DNA from: Rhodoplanes serenus
GTDB taxonomy: Bacteria; Pseudomonadota; Alphaproteobacteria; Rhizobiales; Xanthobacteraceae
Direction: 5' to 3'
NCBI GenBank assembly: GCA_945897515.1
Contig: CAMDFO010000050.1
Span: forward strand, 1 to 33,921
DNA length: 33,921 bases
Part shown: piece by piece, positions 6,958 through 15,667 of the stretch
Numbering within the stretch: position 1 is the first letter of the stretch
How the letters are laid out: every line of letters begins with the position of its first letter
Position numbers and translations under genes: made by a program
The notes under the pieces: model-generated
What the model saw: the letters and a program-made list of their open reading frames with translations, nothing else
What the model was told of the DNA's origin: nothing
Database searches by the model: none

Positions 6958-7938
6958 ATGCTGTCACCTGCACTCTTGCGGCACGTTGTGTTGTGTATTG
7001 CGGTGGTCTGGTCGGCAGAAGCCTCCGCCCAGGCCTATCCATCGCGCCAGATCACACTAGTCGTGCCCCTTGCGGCCGGGAGCGGCGTCGACGTGATGGC
7101 TCGCAGGATCGCAGCCAATCTGTCGCCGCGGCTCGGACAGACGGTCATCGTTGACAACAAGCCTGGCGCCGGCAGCGTGATCGGCAGCGAGTTTGTCGCC
7201 AAGGCGGCACCCGACGGCTACACCCTGATGTACAACGCCAACCTCCTGCCGGTGCTGCCGGGCCTGTACAAGAACCTCCCGTTCGATCCCGTGACCGACT
7301 TCACGCACATTTCCAAGGTCGGCACCGGAGGCGTGGCGCTGTTGGTGAACCCTCGGGTGCTCCCTGTGAAATCGCTGGACGAAATGGTTGCCAGAGCGCG
7401 CGCCCAGCCTGGCAAACTGAACTTCAGCTCATCCGGAAACGGCACCCCCCATCATCTCGGAATGGAAGCCCTCAAGGACGAATTCGGCCTGAACATCGTC
7501 CACGTTCCCTATCGAGGGTCCCCCGCTGCTCTGAACGACCTGCTGGCCGGGCACGTCCAAATGGGGATGTTCCCGGTCAACGCTTCATTGTCGCAGATCA
7601 AGAGCGGTGCTCTCACGGTGCTCGCAATCTCTGCCAAGGACCGCGCCTTGTTCGAGATCAAGGCCCCCAGCTTCGAAGAACTGGGATTGAAGAAATTGGA
7701 GAGCGACCTCGAAATCTACTTTCTGCTGAGCGCCCCGGCGAAACTGCCGCCCGAGATCGTGCAGCGTCTGAACCGGGAGATCGGCATCATGCTCGACATG
7801 CCGGAGGAGCGTGATCGATTCCTCGCGATGAGCGTAATCCCGGAGCGCAGCACGCCGGAGGCGATTTCCGCCCAGGTCGCTGCCGACGTGACGCGATGGA
7901 AAAGCTTTCTCGCCGCCCACAAGATCACCGCGGAGTGA
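6958..7938 (+). CDS. TctC/Bug-family periplasmic solute receptor 1
   Basis: This 326-residue extracytoplasmic binding protein belongs to the TctC (Bug) family, whose members capture carboxylic acids and related small molecules in the periplasm for tripartite tricarboxylate transporters or for sensing. The N-terminus is a Sec signal peptide with probable cleavage after ASA near residue 24. The mature protein begins with the typical AYPSRQITLVVPLAAGSGVD. PDGYT lies near residue 84, and the VPYRGS segment follows later. A perfect AAGGAGG ribosome binding site is 5 nt upstream. No TctA or TctB membrane genes follow, so the transporter must be elsewhere or the receptor serves another role. Its closeness to the catabolic genes suggests that it binds their substrate; that is inference. 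Confidence 0.9.
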   Translation: MLSPALLRHVVLCIAVVWSAEASAQAYPSRQITLVVPLAAGSGVDVMARRIAANLSPRLGQTVIVDNKPGAGSVIGSEFVAKAAPDGYTLMYNANLLPVLPGLYKNLPFDPVTDFTHISKVGTGGVALLVNPRVLPVKSLDEMVARARAQPGKLNFSSSGNGTPHHLGMEALKDEFGLNIVHVPYRGSPAALNDLLAGHVQMGMFPVNASLSQIKSGALTVLAISAKDRALFEIKAPSFEELGLKKLESDLEIYFLLSAPAKLPPEIVQRLNREIGIMLDMPEERDRFLAMSVIPERSTPEAISAQVAADVTRWKSFLAAHKITAE

Positions 7939-8212
7939 CAAACCGCGGCCTCACCTGCCCTGTGTGTACCGAACATCTAAACTCGCACGTAGTGGTGATG
8001 AAGTCCGCCCAGAACCGAATTCTCGGCCGCAAGCCGACATTCGACTTGAATACGAAGCCAAGACAGAAAGGACGAAGTGTAAAATCGCGTCCAACCGTGA
8101 CCCCGCGCGACATTGAAGGATGTCATTGGTAACGCAAACAAATCCGCGACTTAGGTAGGGTCACGATTGGACGCGAAACGCAAACCTGTAAATCTCGACG
8201 TTTCGCAATGCG
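7939..8212. other. Gene-free stretch with deletion scar
   Basis: No gene is visible between the TctC stop and the broken iron-sulfur gene. The right edge (about 8213) is where similarity to the iron-sulfur subunit ends, so it is a deletion or rearrangement endpoint. No inverted repeats of an insertion sequence were recognised there. Confidence 0.35.
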
Positions 8213-8386
8213 AGAGCGCGTCGGCCGGCCGTCGACCAGCACGGTGCAGGCGCCGCACTGCGCCAGCCCGCATCCGAACTTGGCGCCGTTGAGTTGCAGA
8301 TCGTTGCGAAGAACATAGAGCAGCGGCGTGTCGGGCTCCGCCGGCACACTGCGGCTGGCACCGTTGACCTTGAGATTCACGGCCAT
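8213..8386 (-). pseudogene. Truncated [2Fe-2S] subunit of a molybdenum hydroxylase
   Basis: The first 58 residues match the small iron-sulfur subunit of xanthine-dehydrogenase-type enzymes (CoxS / isoquinoline oxidoreductase alpha). They have the plant-ferredoxin cluster motif CGLAQCGACTVL and the lead-in FGCG. The start ATG has GGAGG 9 nt upstream, so the 5' end is intact. Homology stops around 8213, just after RPTRS, where intact proteins go on to a helical second [2Fe-2S] domain. Here the frame instead continues with unrelated sequence to a stop at 8123. The molybdopterin large subunit and the FAD subunit are absent. This is a fossil of a former multisubunit hydroxylase operon, cut by a deletion ending near 8213. 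Confidence 0.75.
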
Positions 8387-8650
8387 GGCTTGTCGCCTCC
8401 CAGGAATGGTTCGGCGCTTGTTGCGCCTTGTCTTGTTTGGATTGCTTCCATTCTGCTCCCACGGCCCGGGAGCCGTCGAGGGGGCGCGCAAAATATTGTG
8501 CGCCGGGTGCGAGCAAAAAGAGCTCCACGTCCGCCCCATATCTCCGCCCACGCGGCATCGCTATGTTCACGGAAAGGGGTACGGTATCGGCATCCTCCGA
8601 ACGTGGCTCAGTTCGTAGGGAATCTCGCGGGAAATAGCGGGCGGGAGGCA

Positions 8651-9625
8651 ATGATGGAAATGCGGCGGTGTCTTGCAGCAGCGTTGCTGTCGTTGGGGCT
8701 TTCGCAGAGCCCGACGCAGGCGCAGGTCTATCCCGACCGGGTGGTCAAACTGATCGTGCCGTATTCACCGGGCACGCCACCCGACGGCGCCGCCCGAATT
8801 ATCGCCCAGCAATTGCAATCCCGGTTCGGCCAGTCCTTCCTGGTCGAGAACCGGCCCGGCGGCGGCACGACGATCGGAGTCAAATCCGTCGTTACCGCGC
8901 CCCCCGATGGCTACACCCTGCTGATCGCCGCGCCGGTGATTGCCTATTACTCGGTGCTGTATCCCCATCTCGACTTCGATCCGCTCAAGAGCCTCGCACC
9001 CGTCGCCACGGTGTTCACGTGGTCGCATCTGATGGTGGTCGCGCCGAGCGTCCCGGCCAAAACCATGGGCGAACTCGTCGCACACGCCAAGGCCAATCCT
9101 GGCAAGGTGGTGTTCGGGTTCGGCTCGGGGACCACACCGCACGTCCTTGGCTCGACCTTCAAGCAGGTGACGGGCCTCGATTTGCTCAGCGTCCCGTTCC
9201 GCGGCGGCGAGCAGGCAAGGGCCGAACTGCTTGGCGGCCGCGTTCACATCAACATGGCGCCGGTGTCGACGCTGCTTGCCCTGGTTCAGGACGGCAGAGC
9301 GCGCGCCCTCGCCTTTACCGGACCGGCACGAAGCCCGGACCTGCCCGACGTTCCGACAATGACTGAAAGCGGCTTGCCGCAGGTCGGTTACGACCCGGAC
9401 GCCTGGGTCGGTATTCTGGCGCCCGCCAACACGCCGCCGGCGATCGTGAACAGGCTCAACGCAGCGATGAACGAGAGCCTGAAATCGCCGGAGATGGAAA
9501 CGCTCGCCCGAAAGCTCGGCTACGAGCGAAAGATCACCACCCCGCAGGAGTTCGCGGCGTTTCTCGCGCGCGAGCGGGAAAAATGGCCACCGCTGATCAT
9601 CGCGGCTGGCATCCAGCCCAACTAG
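8651..9625 (+). CDS. TctC/Bug-family periplasmic solute receptor 2
   Basis: This is a 324-residue TctC-family binding protein. The signal peptide is about 24 residues long (a run of Ala/Leu, ending TQAQ), and the mature domain opens VYPDRVVKLIVPYSPGTPPD. PPDGYTLL is the conserved PDGYT motif and VPFRGG the later ligand-loop motif. The frame is open far upstream to 8294, but ATG 8651 is chosen because it has GGGAGG directly upstream (8643-8648) and gives a proper signal peptide. The TAG stop (9623-9625) lies within the CTAG target duplication of the IS701 element that follows, so the gene survived the insertion intact. It is divergent from the broken hydroxylase gene and may once have served that pathway. 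Confidence 0.9.
   Translation: MMEMRRCLAAALLSLGLSQSPTQAQVYPDRVVKLIVPYSPGTPPDGAARIIAQQLQSRFGQSFLVENRPGGGTTIGVKSVVTAPPDGYTLLIAAPVIAYYSVLYPHLDFDPLKSLAPVATVFTWSHLMVVAPSVPAKTMGELVAHAKANPGKVVFGFGSGTTPHVLGSTFKQVTGLDLLSVPFRGGEQARAELLGGRVHINMAPVSTLLALVQDGRARALAFTGPARSPDLPDVPTMTESGLPQVGYDPDAWVGILAPANTPPAIVNRLNAAMNESLKSPEMETLARKLGYERKITTPQEFAAFLAREREKWPPLIIAAGIQPN
9622..9625. repeat. Target-site duplication, left copy (CTAG)
   Basis: CTAG immediately precedes the left inverted repeat. Its last three bases are the TAG stop codon of TctC gene 2. Confidence 0.85.
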
Positions 9626-11152
9626 TCTTACTGAGTCAGAAAGCCGCAGCCGACGCATGATCCGACTCAGGTAGGCGGAGAGATTCAGGCATCAGCAGAT
9701 GGAGGCTGATATGGATCTCCGAGCATTTGGCGACAGTGAATCGCGGTTTTCGGGTTATGTCGAGGGACTTGTGAGCGTGATTGGTCACGCGGACCGTGCC
9801 AGCCCGTTGCGAGATTATTGCGTCGGCCTGATGATGCCGTGCGAGCGCAAGAGCGTCGAGCCGATGGCGGCGGTGACGGCGCCTGGGCGGACGGCAGCGC
9901 AGCATCAGTCGCTGCTGCATTTCGTCGGCAACGCGGCTTGGTCGGACGAAAAGGTTTTGGCCAAGGCGCGCGAGATGGTGCTGCCGGCGATTGAGCGTCA
10001 GGGGCCGATTGAAGCGTGGATCATCGACGACACCGGCTTTCCGAAGAAGGGCGAGCACTCGGTTGGCGTGGCACGGCAATATTGTGGCCAGCTCGGCAAG
10101 CAGGATAACTGCCAGGTCGCGGTGTCGCTGTCGCTTGCCAATCACCACGCGAGCTTGCCGATTGCCTACCGTCTGTATCTGCCGGAAGACTGGGTGGAGG
10201 ACAGCAAACGTCGGCGCAAGACGGGCGTGCCTGAGGATGTCCGCTTCAAGACCAAGCCCGAGATCGCGCTGGAGCAGATCGAGGCGGCCTGCAAGGCCGG
10301 CCTTCCTCGCGGCGTGGTGCTGATGGACGCAGGTTATGGCTGCAACACGGACCTGCGCGCCGGCGTCAGCGCACTCGCGCTGTGTTACGTCGCCGGCATC
10401 ATGCCGCAGACGACCGTGTGGACATCCGGCAAGGGGCCGCTGCCGCCGAAAACGTGGTCGGGTCGCGGCCGACATCCGAAGCTCATTCGCCGCGACGACG
10501 AGCATCAACCGATCTCGGTCAAGGAACTCGCGCGCGGCTTGCCCAAGCGCGCCTGGCGCACGATCGAGTGGCGGGAGGGGACGACCGAGAGGCTGTCCTC
10601 GCGCTTTGCACGCGTGCGCGTTCGTGTTGCGCACCGTGACTACAATCTCACCCACAGCCGGCCGCACGAGTGGCTGCTGATCGAGTGGCCAAAGGGCGAG
10701 GATGCGCCGACCAAATACTGGCTCTCAACGCTTCCGCAAGACATCACCTTCCGCTCGCTGGTGGACATGACCAAGCTGCGCTGGCGCATCGAGCGTGACT
10801 ATCAGGAACTCAAGCAGGAGGTCGGGCTCGGGCATTTCGAAGGGCGCGGATGGCGCGGCTTCCATCACCACGCCACGCTATGCATCGCGGCCTACGGATT
10901 CCTGATCTCCGAGAGGGAGACGATTCCCCCCTGTGGACCTCATTCCACCACGCTGTTCCCGCAACCTGCCGTACCCGACGGTTATCGACCCAGAGGTTCC
11001 GCCCTTGCGGCCTGAACGCCACATCCCGAACTCGATCGCGACCATGCGCCGGCGATTAATCGTTGCACTGGTCAGGACGCTGTCGCGATGTCCCTGCTGT
11101 GCCGCTCAAATCCAGAGACGCCCAAGTCAAAATCGCTCATGACGCAGTAAGA
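9626..11152 (+). mobile_element. Complete IS701-family insertion sequence (1527 bp)
   Basis: The element is bounded by imperfect inverted repeats: the left end TCTTACTGAGTCA (9626-9638) against the right end, read inward as TCTTACTGCGTCA (11152-11140), with 12 of 13 matching. It is flanked by 4-bp direct repeats CTAG, the target duplication expected for IS701-family elements. It carries one transposase gene. Intact ends, target duplication and transposase indicate a fairly recent insertion. It landed in the short gap between TctC gene 2 and tgt. Confidence 0.9.
9711..11015 (+). CDS. IS701-family DDE transposase
   Basis: This 434-residue transposase of the IS4-like DDE superfamily catalyses excision and insertion of the surrounding element. 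Probable catalytic residues are Asp106 or Asp107 in IIDDTGFPKKG, Asp206 in VLMDAGYG, and Glu361 in the WRIERDYQELKQEVGLGHFE region. That region contains the R-x3-E-x6-K pattern (Arg357, Glu361, Lys368) of the IS4 group. DDTGFPKKG is characteristic of IS701 members. The ATG at 9711 is favoured over 9699 because GGAGG lies 5 nt upstream (9701-9705). The frame is complete, so the element is probably able to move. The C-terminal 40 residues are basic and low in structure. Confidence 0.9.
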   Translation: MDLRAFGDSESRFSGYVEGLVSVIGHADRASPLRDYCVGLMMPCERKSVEPMAAVTAPGRTAAQHQSLLHFVGNAAWSDEKVLAKAREMVLPAIERQGPIEAWIIDDTGFPKKGEHSVGVARQYCGQLGKQDNCQVAVSLSLANHHASLPIAYRLYLPEDWVEDSKRRRKTGVPEDVRFKTKPEIALEQIEAACKAGLPRGVVLMDAGYGCNTDLRAGVSALALCYVAGIMPQTTVWTSGKGPLPPKTWSGRGRHPKLIRRDDEHQPISVKELARGLPKRAWRTIEWREGTTERLSSRFARVRVRVAHRDYNLTHSRPHEWLLIEWPKGEDAPTKYWLSTLPQDITFRSLVDMTKLRWRIERDYQELKQEVGLGHFEGRGWRGFHHHATLCIAAYGFLISERETIPPCGPHSTTLFPQPAVPDGYRPRGSALAA

Positions 11153-11156
11153 CTAG
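11153..11156. repeat. Target-site duplication, right copy (CTAG)
   Basis: CTAG immediately follows the right inverted repeat and matches the left copy. Removing the element and one copy joins the TctC stop to the 3' end of tgt with only a short spacer. Confidence 0.85.
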
Positions 11157-11169
11157 GTGTCAGCAGAAT

Positions 11170-12306
<1,137 letters not shown>

Positions 12307-12307
12307 C

Positions 12308-13387
12308 TTATCTCTGCGCGCGGTGCAGCAGGCAGGCGTCGCCATAGGAATAGAAACGATAGCCGCTTCCGATCGCATGCGCATAGGCGCGCTTCATCAC
12401 GTCCAGCCCGGAGAACGCCGAAACCAGCATGAACAACGTCGATTTCGGCAGGTGAAAATTGGTCACCATCATGTCGACGGCGCGGAACCGGTAGCCCGGC
12501 GCGATGAACAGCGAGGTTTCGCCGGTATACGACTGGATGCTCCCATCGCTGCCGGTCGCGCTCTCGATCAGCCGCAGCGCGGTCGACCCGACCGCGACGA
12601 TGCGCCCGCCGCGAGCCCGCACCGCGTTGAGCGCGGCAGCCGTAGCGGGCGAGACGCTGCCCCACTCCGGCTGCATCTGATGGCCGGAGGTGTCCTCGGC
12701 CTTCACCGGCAGGAACGTCCCGGGCCCGACATGCAGCGTCACCGGATGCACGCTGATGCGGCGCGCCTTGAGCTGCGCCAGCAGTTCATCGGTGAAATGC
12801 AATCCTGCCGTCGGCGCCGCCACCGACCCCTCGTGCTGCGCAAACAGCGTCTGGTAATCGGTGCGGTCCTGGGCGTCCGGCGCGCGCTTGCCGGCGATGT
12901 AGGGTGGCAGCGGAATTTCGCCGGTCTCGTCGATCGCCTGGTCCAGCACCGCGCCGTGCCAGGCGAACGACAGCGTCACCTCGCCGCCCTCGCCCTTGGC
13001 CTCGACCGTGGCGTCGAGCTGGCCGAGCAGGCACACCCGGCCCTCTTCGCCGAAACGGACGGTGTCGCCCAAACCCAGCCGCTTGGCCGGTTTCACCAAA
13101 GCGAGCCAACGCGAACCGTCGACACGGCGGGTCAGCGTTGCCTCGATCTTGGGCTCGTTGCCGCCGAGCCTGCGGCCGACCAGACGGGCGGGGATCACCT
13201 TGGTGTCATTGACCACCAGCGCGTCACCCGGTTCGAGCAGGTCCGGCAGATCGCGAATGCCGCGGTCGTCGAGTTCAGGCTTTTCGCCGGGACGTACCAC
13301 CAGCAGCCGCGAGGAATCGCGCGGCACCGCCGGCCGCAGCGCGATGCGGTCGTTGGGGAGGTCGAAATCGAAAAGATCGGTGCGCAT
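12308..13387 (-). CDS. queA: tRNA preQ1(34) S-adenosylmethionine ribosyltransferase-isomerase
   Basis: QueA transfers and rearranges the ribosyl part of S-adenosylmethionine onto preQ1 in tRNA to make epoxyqueuosine. The 359-residue product starts [20 protein letters not shown] and contains [19 protein letters not shown] and [10 protein letters not shown], all hallmarks of the family. A second ATG five codons upstream (13402) is possible. The frame remains open to 13507, but that extension is a translated REP palindrome rather than protein. The stop TAA (12310-12308) is separated from the tgt start by one base. The order ppiB-queA-tgt is common in Bradyrhizobium relatives. Confidence 0.95.
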   Translation of the reverse strand: MRTDLFDFDLPNDRIALRPAVPRDSSRLLVVRPGEKPELDDRGIRDLPDLLEPGDALVVNDTKVIPARLVGRRLGGNEPKIEATLTRRVDGSRWLALVKPAKRLGLGDTVRFGEEGRVCLLGQLDATVEAKGEGGEVTLSFAWHGAVLDQAIDETGEIPLPPYIAGKRAPDAQDRTDYQTLFAQHEGSVAAPTAGLHFTDELLAQLKARRISVHPVTLHVGPGTFLPVKAEDTSGHQMQPEWGSVSPATAAALNAVRARGGRIVAVGSTALRLIESATGSDGSIQSYTGETSLFIAPGYRFRAVDMMVTNFHLPKSTLFMLVSAFSGLDVMKRAYAHAIGSGYRFYSYGDACLLHRAQR

Positions 13388-13402
13388 ACTGCTCGGTGTC
13401 AT

Positions 13403-13502
13403 CGCCCGCCAACGGGTCCGGCCTCTGGCCGGCCCGATGACAAGCTCCGGCGGGCGATCCAGCACTGACAAAGAAAATGGATGCCCCGCTTTCGCGGGGC
13501 AT
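13403..13502. repeat. REP-type palindromic repeat pair
   Basis: Two nested palindromes lie between ppiB and queA. The first pairs CGCCCGCC (13403-13410) with GGCGGGCG (13449-13456) and has an inner stem GGGTCCGGCC (13414-13423) with GGCCGGCCC (13427-13435). The second is ATGCCCCGC-TTTC-GCGGGGCAT (13481-13502). Sequences of this form followed by ATGACA recur widely in Bradyrhizobium-type genomes. They could attenuate transcription or stabilise mRNA ends between ppiB and queA. Confidence 0.75.
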
Positions 13503-13531
13503 GACAAGTGTGTTTACGCCGCGGGGCTGGC

Positions 13532-13987
13532 TTACGCCGCCATCGTCGCCTTGACGATCTTGTCCGGGTTCTGCACCGGCTCGCCGCGCTTGATCTTGTC
13601 GACGTTCTCCATGCCCTCGGTCACCTTGCCCCACACCGTATATTGGTTGTTGAGGAACGAGGCCTCGTCGAAGCAGATGAAGAACTGGCTGTCGCCGGAA
13701 TCCGGGCTCTGCGCGCGCGCCATCGAGGTGGTGCCGCGGACGTGCGGCTCGCGGTTGAACTCCGCCTTGAGCTTCTTGCCCGAGCCGCCGGTGCCGGTAC
13801 CCTGCGGGCAGCCGGTCTGCGCCATGAAGCCGTCGATGACGCGATGGAACACGATGCCGTCGTAGAAACCTTCCTTCACCAGCTCCTTGATGCGGGCGAC
13901 ATGGCCGGGGGCGAGATCGGGACGCATCTCGATCACGACTTTGCCCTGGGTGGTTTCCAGGATCATGGTGTCTTCGGGTTTTGCCAT
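13532..13987 (-). CDS. ppiB: Cytoplasmic cyclophilin-type peptidyl-prolyl isomerase
   Basis: This is a 151-residue cyclophilin that speeds cis-trans isomerisation of proline peptide bonds during folding. It has the conserved core FHRVIDGFMAQTG (catalytic Arg in FHRV), followed by GTTSMARAQSPDSGDSQFFI, which forms the substrate pocket. It has no signal peptide, so it acts in the cytoplasm, in contrast to its upstream neighbour. AAGGAA lies upstream of the ATG. It is in the same orientation as the secreted isomerase about 50 bp upstream and probably co-transcribed with it. Confidence 0.95.
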   Translation of the reverse strand: MAKPEDTMILETTQGKVVIEMRPDLAPGHVARIKELVKEGFYDGIVFHRVIDGFMAQTGCPQGTGTGGSGKKLKAEFNREPHVRGTTSMARAQSPDSGDSQFFICFDEASFLNNQYTVWGKVTEGMENVDKIKRGEPVQNPDKIVKATMAA

Positions 13988-14037
13988 TTCTTGTTTCCTT
14001 GCTCTTCAGTCGTTGATGAATGAACGCCGTCAGGGCG

Positions 14038-14679
14038 CTATTTTTCGATGGTCGCCTTCTTGACGAAGTCCATGCGCGAATAGTCTTTCTGCAGATAGGC
14101 ATTGCCTTCCATCTGCAAACGCCCCTGGTCGGGACCGCGGCCGCGCGGCGCGCCTTCGCCGTATTCGGCGTTGAGCGCATCGACCACGTTCATGCCGGAG
14201 ATCACCTGGCCGAACGGCGAGAAGCCCTGGCGATCCAGCGAAGAATTGTCGCCGAAATTGATGAACACCTGGCTGGTGCGGGTGTCGGGGCCCGCCATCG
14301 CATAGGTGATGAAGCCGCGCTTGTTGCTCTGCTTGACCGGATCGTCCGAGATGCGGGCCTCGCGCCATTTCGCCGAGAGCGCCGGATCGCCGCTGATGCC
14401 GAACTGCACCATGAAGCCGGTGATCACGCGGAAGAAGCGCACGTTGTCGTAGAAACCGTTCTTGACCAGATTGTAGAACCGGTCGGCGCCCTGCGGCGCC
14501 CGTTCGCGGGTCACCTGGATCACGAACGCGCCCTTGCTGGTGTCGAAGCGCGCCTTGTAGGTCGCCGGCGCCTGTTCGCGGAGCGCAGCCGGATTGGCGA
14601 GATTGGCCGATTGGCTGAAGGCGGGTGTCGCGAGCGTGACCAGGGCGGCGGCTAAGGAGCCGGCAACGAAACGAAACAT
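14038..14679 (-). CDS. Periplasmic cyclophilin-type peptidyl-prolyl isomerase
   Basis: This is a 213-residue cyclophilin with a Sec signal peptide (MFRFVAGSLAAALVTLATPA, then cleavage near FSQS), so it folds proteins in the periplasm. The catalytic stretch reads FFRVITGFMVQFG, and TSQVFINFGDNSSLD corresponds to the QFFI pocket. The active-site pattern is more diverged than in its cytoplasmic neighbour, with F-R-V kept but Gln of QFF replaced by Val. The start at ATG 14679 has an AAGGAGAACAGG leader; the open frame to 14712 has no such site. Together with ppiB it forms a pair of paralogues, one exported and one not. Confidence 0.9.
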   Translation of the reverse strand: MFRFVAGSLAAALVTLATPAFSQSANLANPAALREQAPATYKARFDTSKGAFVIQVTRERAPQGADRFYNLVKNGFYDNVRFFRVITGFMVQFGISGDPALSAKWREARISDDPVKQSNKRGFITYAMAGPDTRTSQVFINFGDNSSLDRQGFSPFGQVISGMNVVDALNAEYGEGAPRGRGPDQGRLQMEGNAYLQKDYSRMDFVKKATIEK

Positions 14680-14708
14680 CCTGTTCTCCTTGATGAATCC
14701 GTGGAGGA

Positions 14709-15212
14709 TCAACCGGGCTTGCCGGCGAATTTCTTGGTCAGGCGGCCGAGCACCGGGGCCGGCACGAAGGCCGAGACGTCGCCGCCCATGCTGGCGATCT
14801 GCCGGACCAAAGTGGCGGTGATCGGGCGGACCAAGGGCGACGCCGGCAGGAACACGGTCTGCACCTCCGGCGTCATGGTGCCATTCATGCCGGCCATCTG
14901 CATTTCATAATCCAGATCGGTGCCGTCCCTTAAGCCCCGGATCAGGATCGTGGCGCTGGCTCGCTTGGCCGCCGTCACCACCAGGTCGGAAAAGGTCGTG
15001 AAGGCCATTTCGCAGCCGGTTTCCTTGGCCATCGGCCGGCAGGTCTCCTCCAGCATAGCCAGCCGGTCCTCGGCCGAAAACAACGGAGCCTTGCCGGGGT
15101 GGATGCCAATCGCCAGCACGAGCTTGTCGGCCAGCCGGGTGGCCTGCCGCACCACGTCGAGATGGCCGTTGGTGACCGGGTCGAACGACCCGGCATAGAG
15201 CGCGATCCGCAT
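14709..15212 (-). CDS. coaD: Phosphopantetheine adenylyltransferase
   Basis: CoaD joins ATP and 4'-phosphopantetheine to give dephospho-CoA, the fourth step of coenzyme A synthesis. The 167-residue product shows the nucleotidyltransferase motif [14 protein letters not shown] (TxGH type) at residues 6-19, [13 protein letters not shown] in the middle and [16 protein letters not shown] toward the end, with length typical of bacterial CoaD. The start at ATG 15212 matches the conserved N-terminus; the longer open frame to 15299 is not conserved. No strong ribosome binding site is visible. It is followed by the secreted cyclophilin gene with about 30 bp between. Confidence 0.95.
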   Translation of the reverse strand: MRIALYAGSFDPVTNGHLDVVRQATRLADKLVLAIGIHPGKAPLFSAEDRLAMLEETCRPMAKETGCEMAFTTFSDLVVTAAKRASATILIRGLRDGTDLDYEMQMAGMNGTMTPEVQTVFLPASPLVRPITATLVRQIASMGGDVSAFVPAPVLGRLTKKFAGKPG

Positions 15213-15388
15213 AAAAGGGGGTCTAGCCTGCCCTTTCCGGCCCGGCAAGGCCGGTCTGGCGGGTTTTCGGGCCGAACCACGATCACCAGCCAGTCGCAAA
15301 AAAGTGTAGCGGGGCGTGAACCTGTTTCGGGGTCCGAGCGACTACCTCCATGGAACGGGTCGCCAACGGACCCGACTAGGGGCGTGTC

Positions 15389-15661
15389 ATGTTGAAGAGT
15401 TCATCCTAGACGATTTCCGCCATCGTGGCCGCCGCGGTCGTTGCGGCCGCCCTGACGATCATTTCCGGCGCCAGCGGCAAGGTTTCCGCCAGCGCCCCGC
15501 TCAACAGCGGCAAGGGCGACCGGCTCGACATCCGCGTGGTCGGACCGAAGTGCTCGCAGCAGGCCTGGCCGCACTACGAGCCCGGCTGCATCAAGGACCG
15601 CAAGATGCCGATGGGGCAGGCCAAGGCGGTTCGTGTGGTTAGCACGGAACGGGTGCGGTAA
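15389..15661 (+). pseudogene. Small secreted protein gene with in-frame stop
   Basis: From ATG 15389 the frame reads MLKSSS, then a TAG at 15407-15409, then TISAIVAAAVVAAALTIISG and onward for about 80 residues. The part after the stop continues a plausible signal peptide and a small mature domain with two cysteines (KCSQQAWPHYEPGCIKDR). The upstream ATG in frame and the hydrophobic run split by the stop suggest a recent nonsense mutation. The alternative, a GTG start at 15425, has no ribosome binding site and gives a shortened but still hydrophobic N-terminus. Small two-cysteine secreted proteins ending in RAVRVVSTDR-like sequences are common and uncharacterised in this group. Confidence 0.6.
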
Positions 15662-15667
15662 GCCAGC

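Noticed and set aside
6536..7060. 174-codon plus-strand frame upstream of TctC gene 1
   Set aside because: It overlaps the clear TctC start and strong ribosome binding site in another frame, with unstructured Pro/Arg/Ser-rich sequence.
8294..8650. N-terminal extension of TctC gene 2
   Set aside because: The extension runs antisense through the broken iron-sulfur gene and would place the signal peptide in the middle of the protein.
12307..12384. N-terminal extension of tgt
   Set aside because: It overlaps the conserved 3' end of queA; the conserved Tgt start is MADPFSF.
13388..13507. N-terminal extension of queA
   Set aside because: It is translated REP palindrome; the conserved protein starts at MRTDLF.
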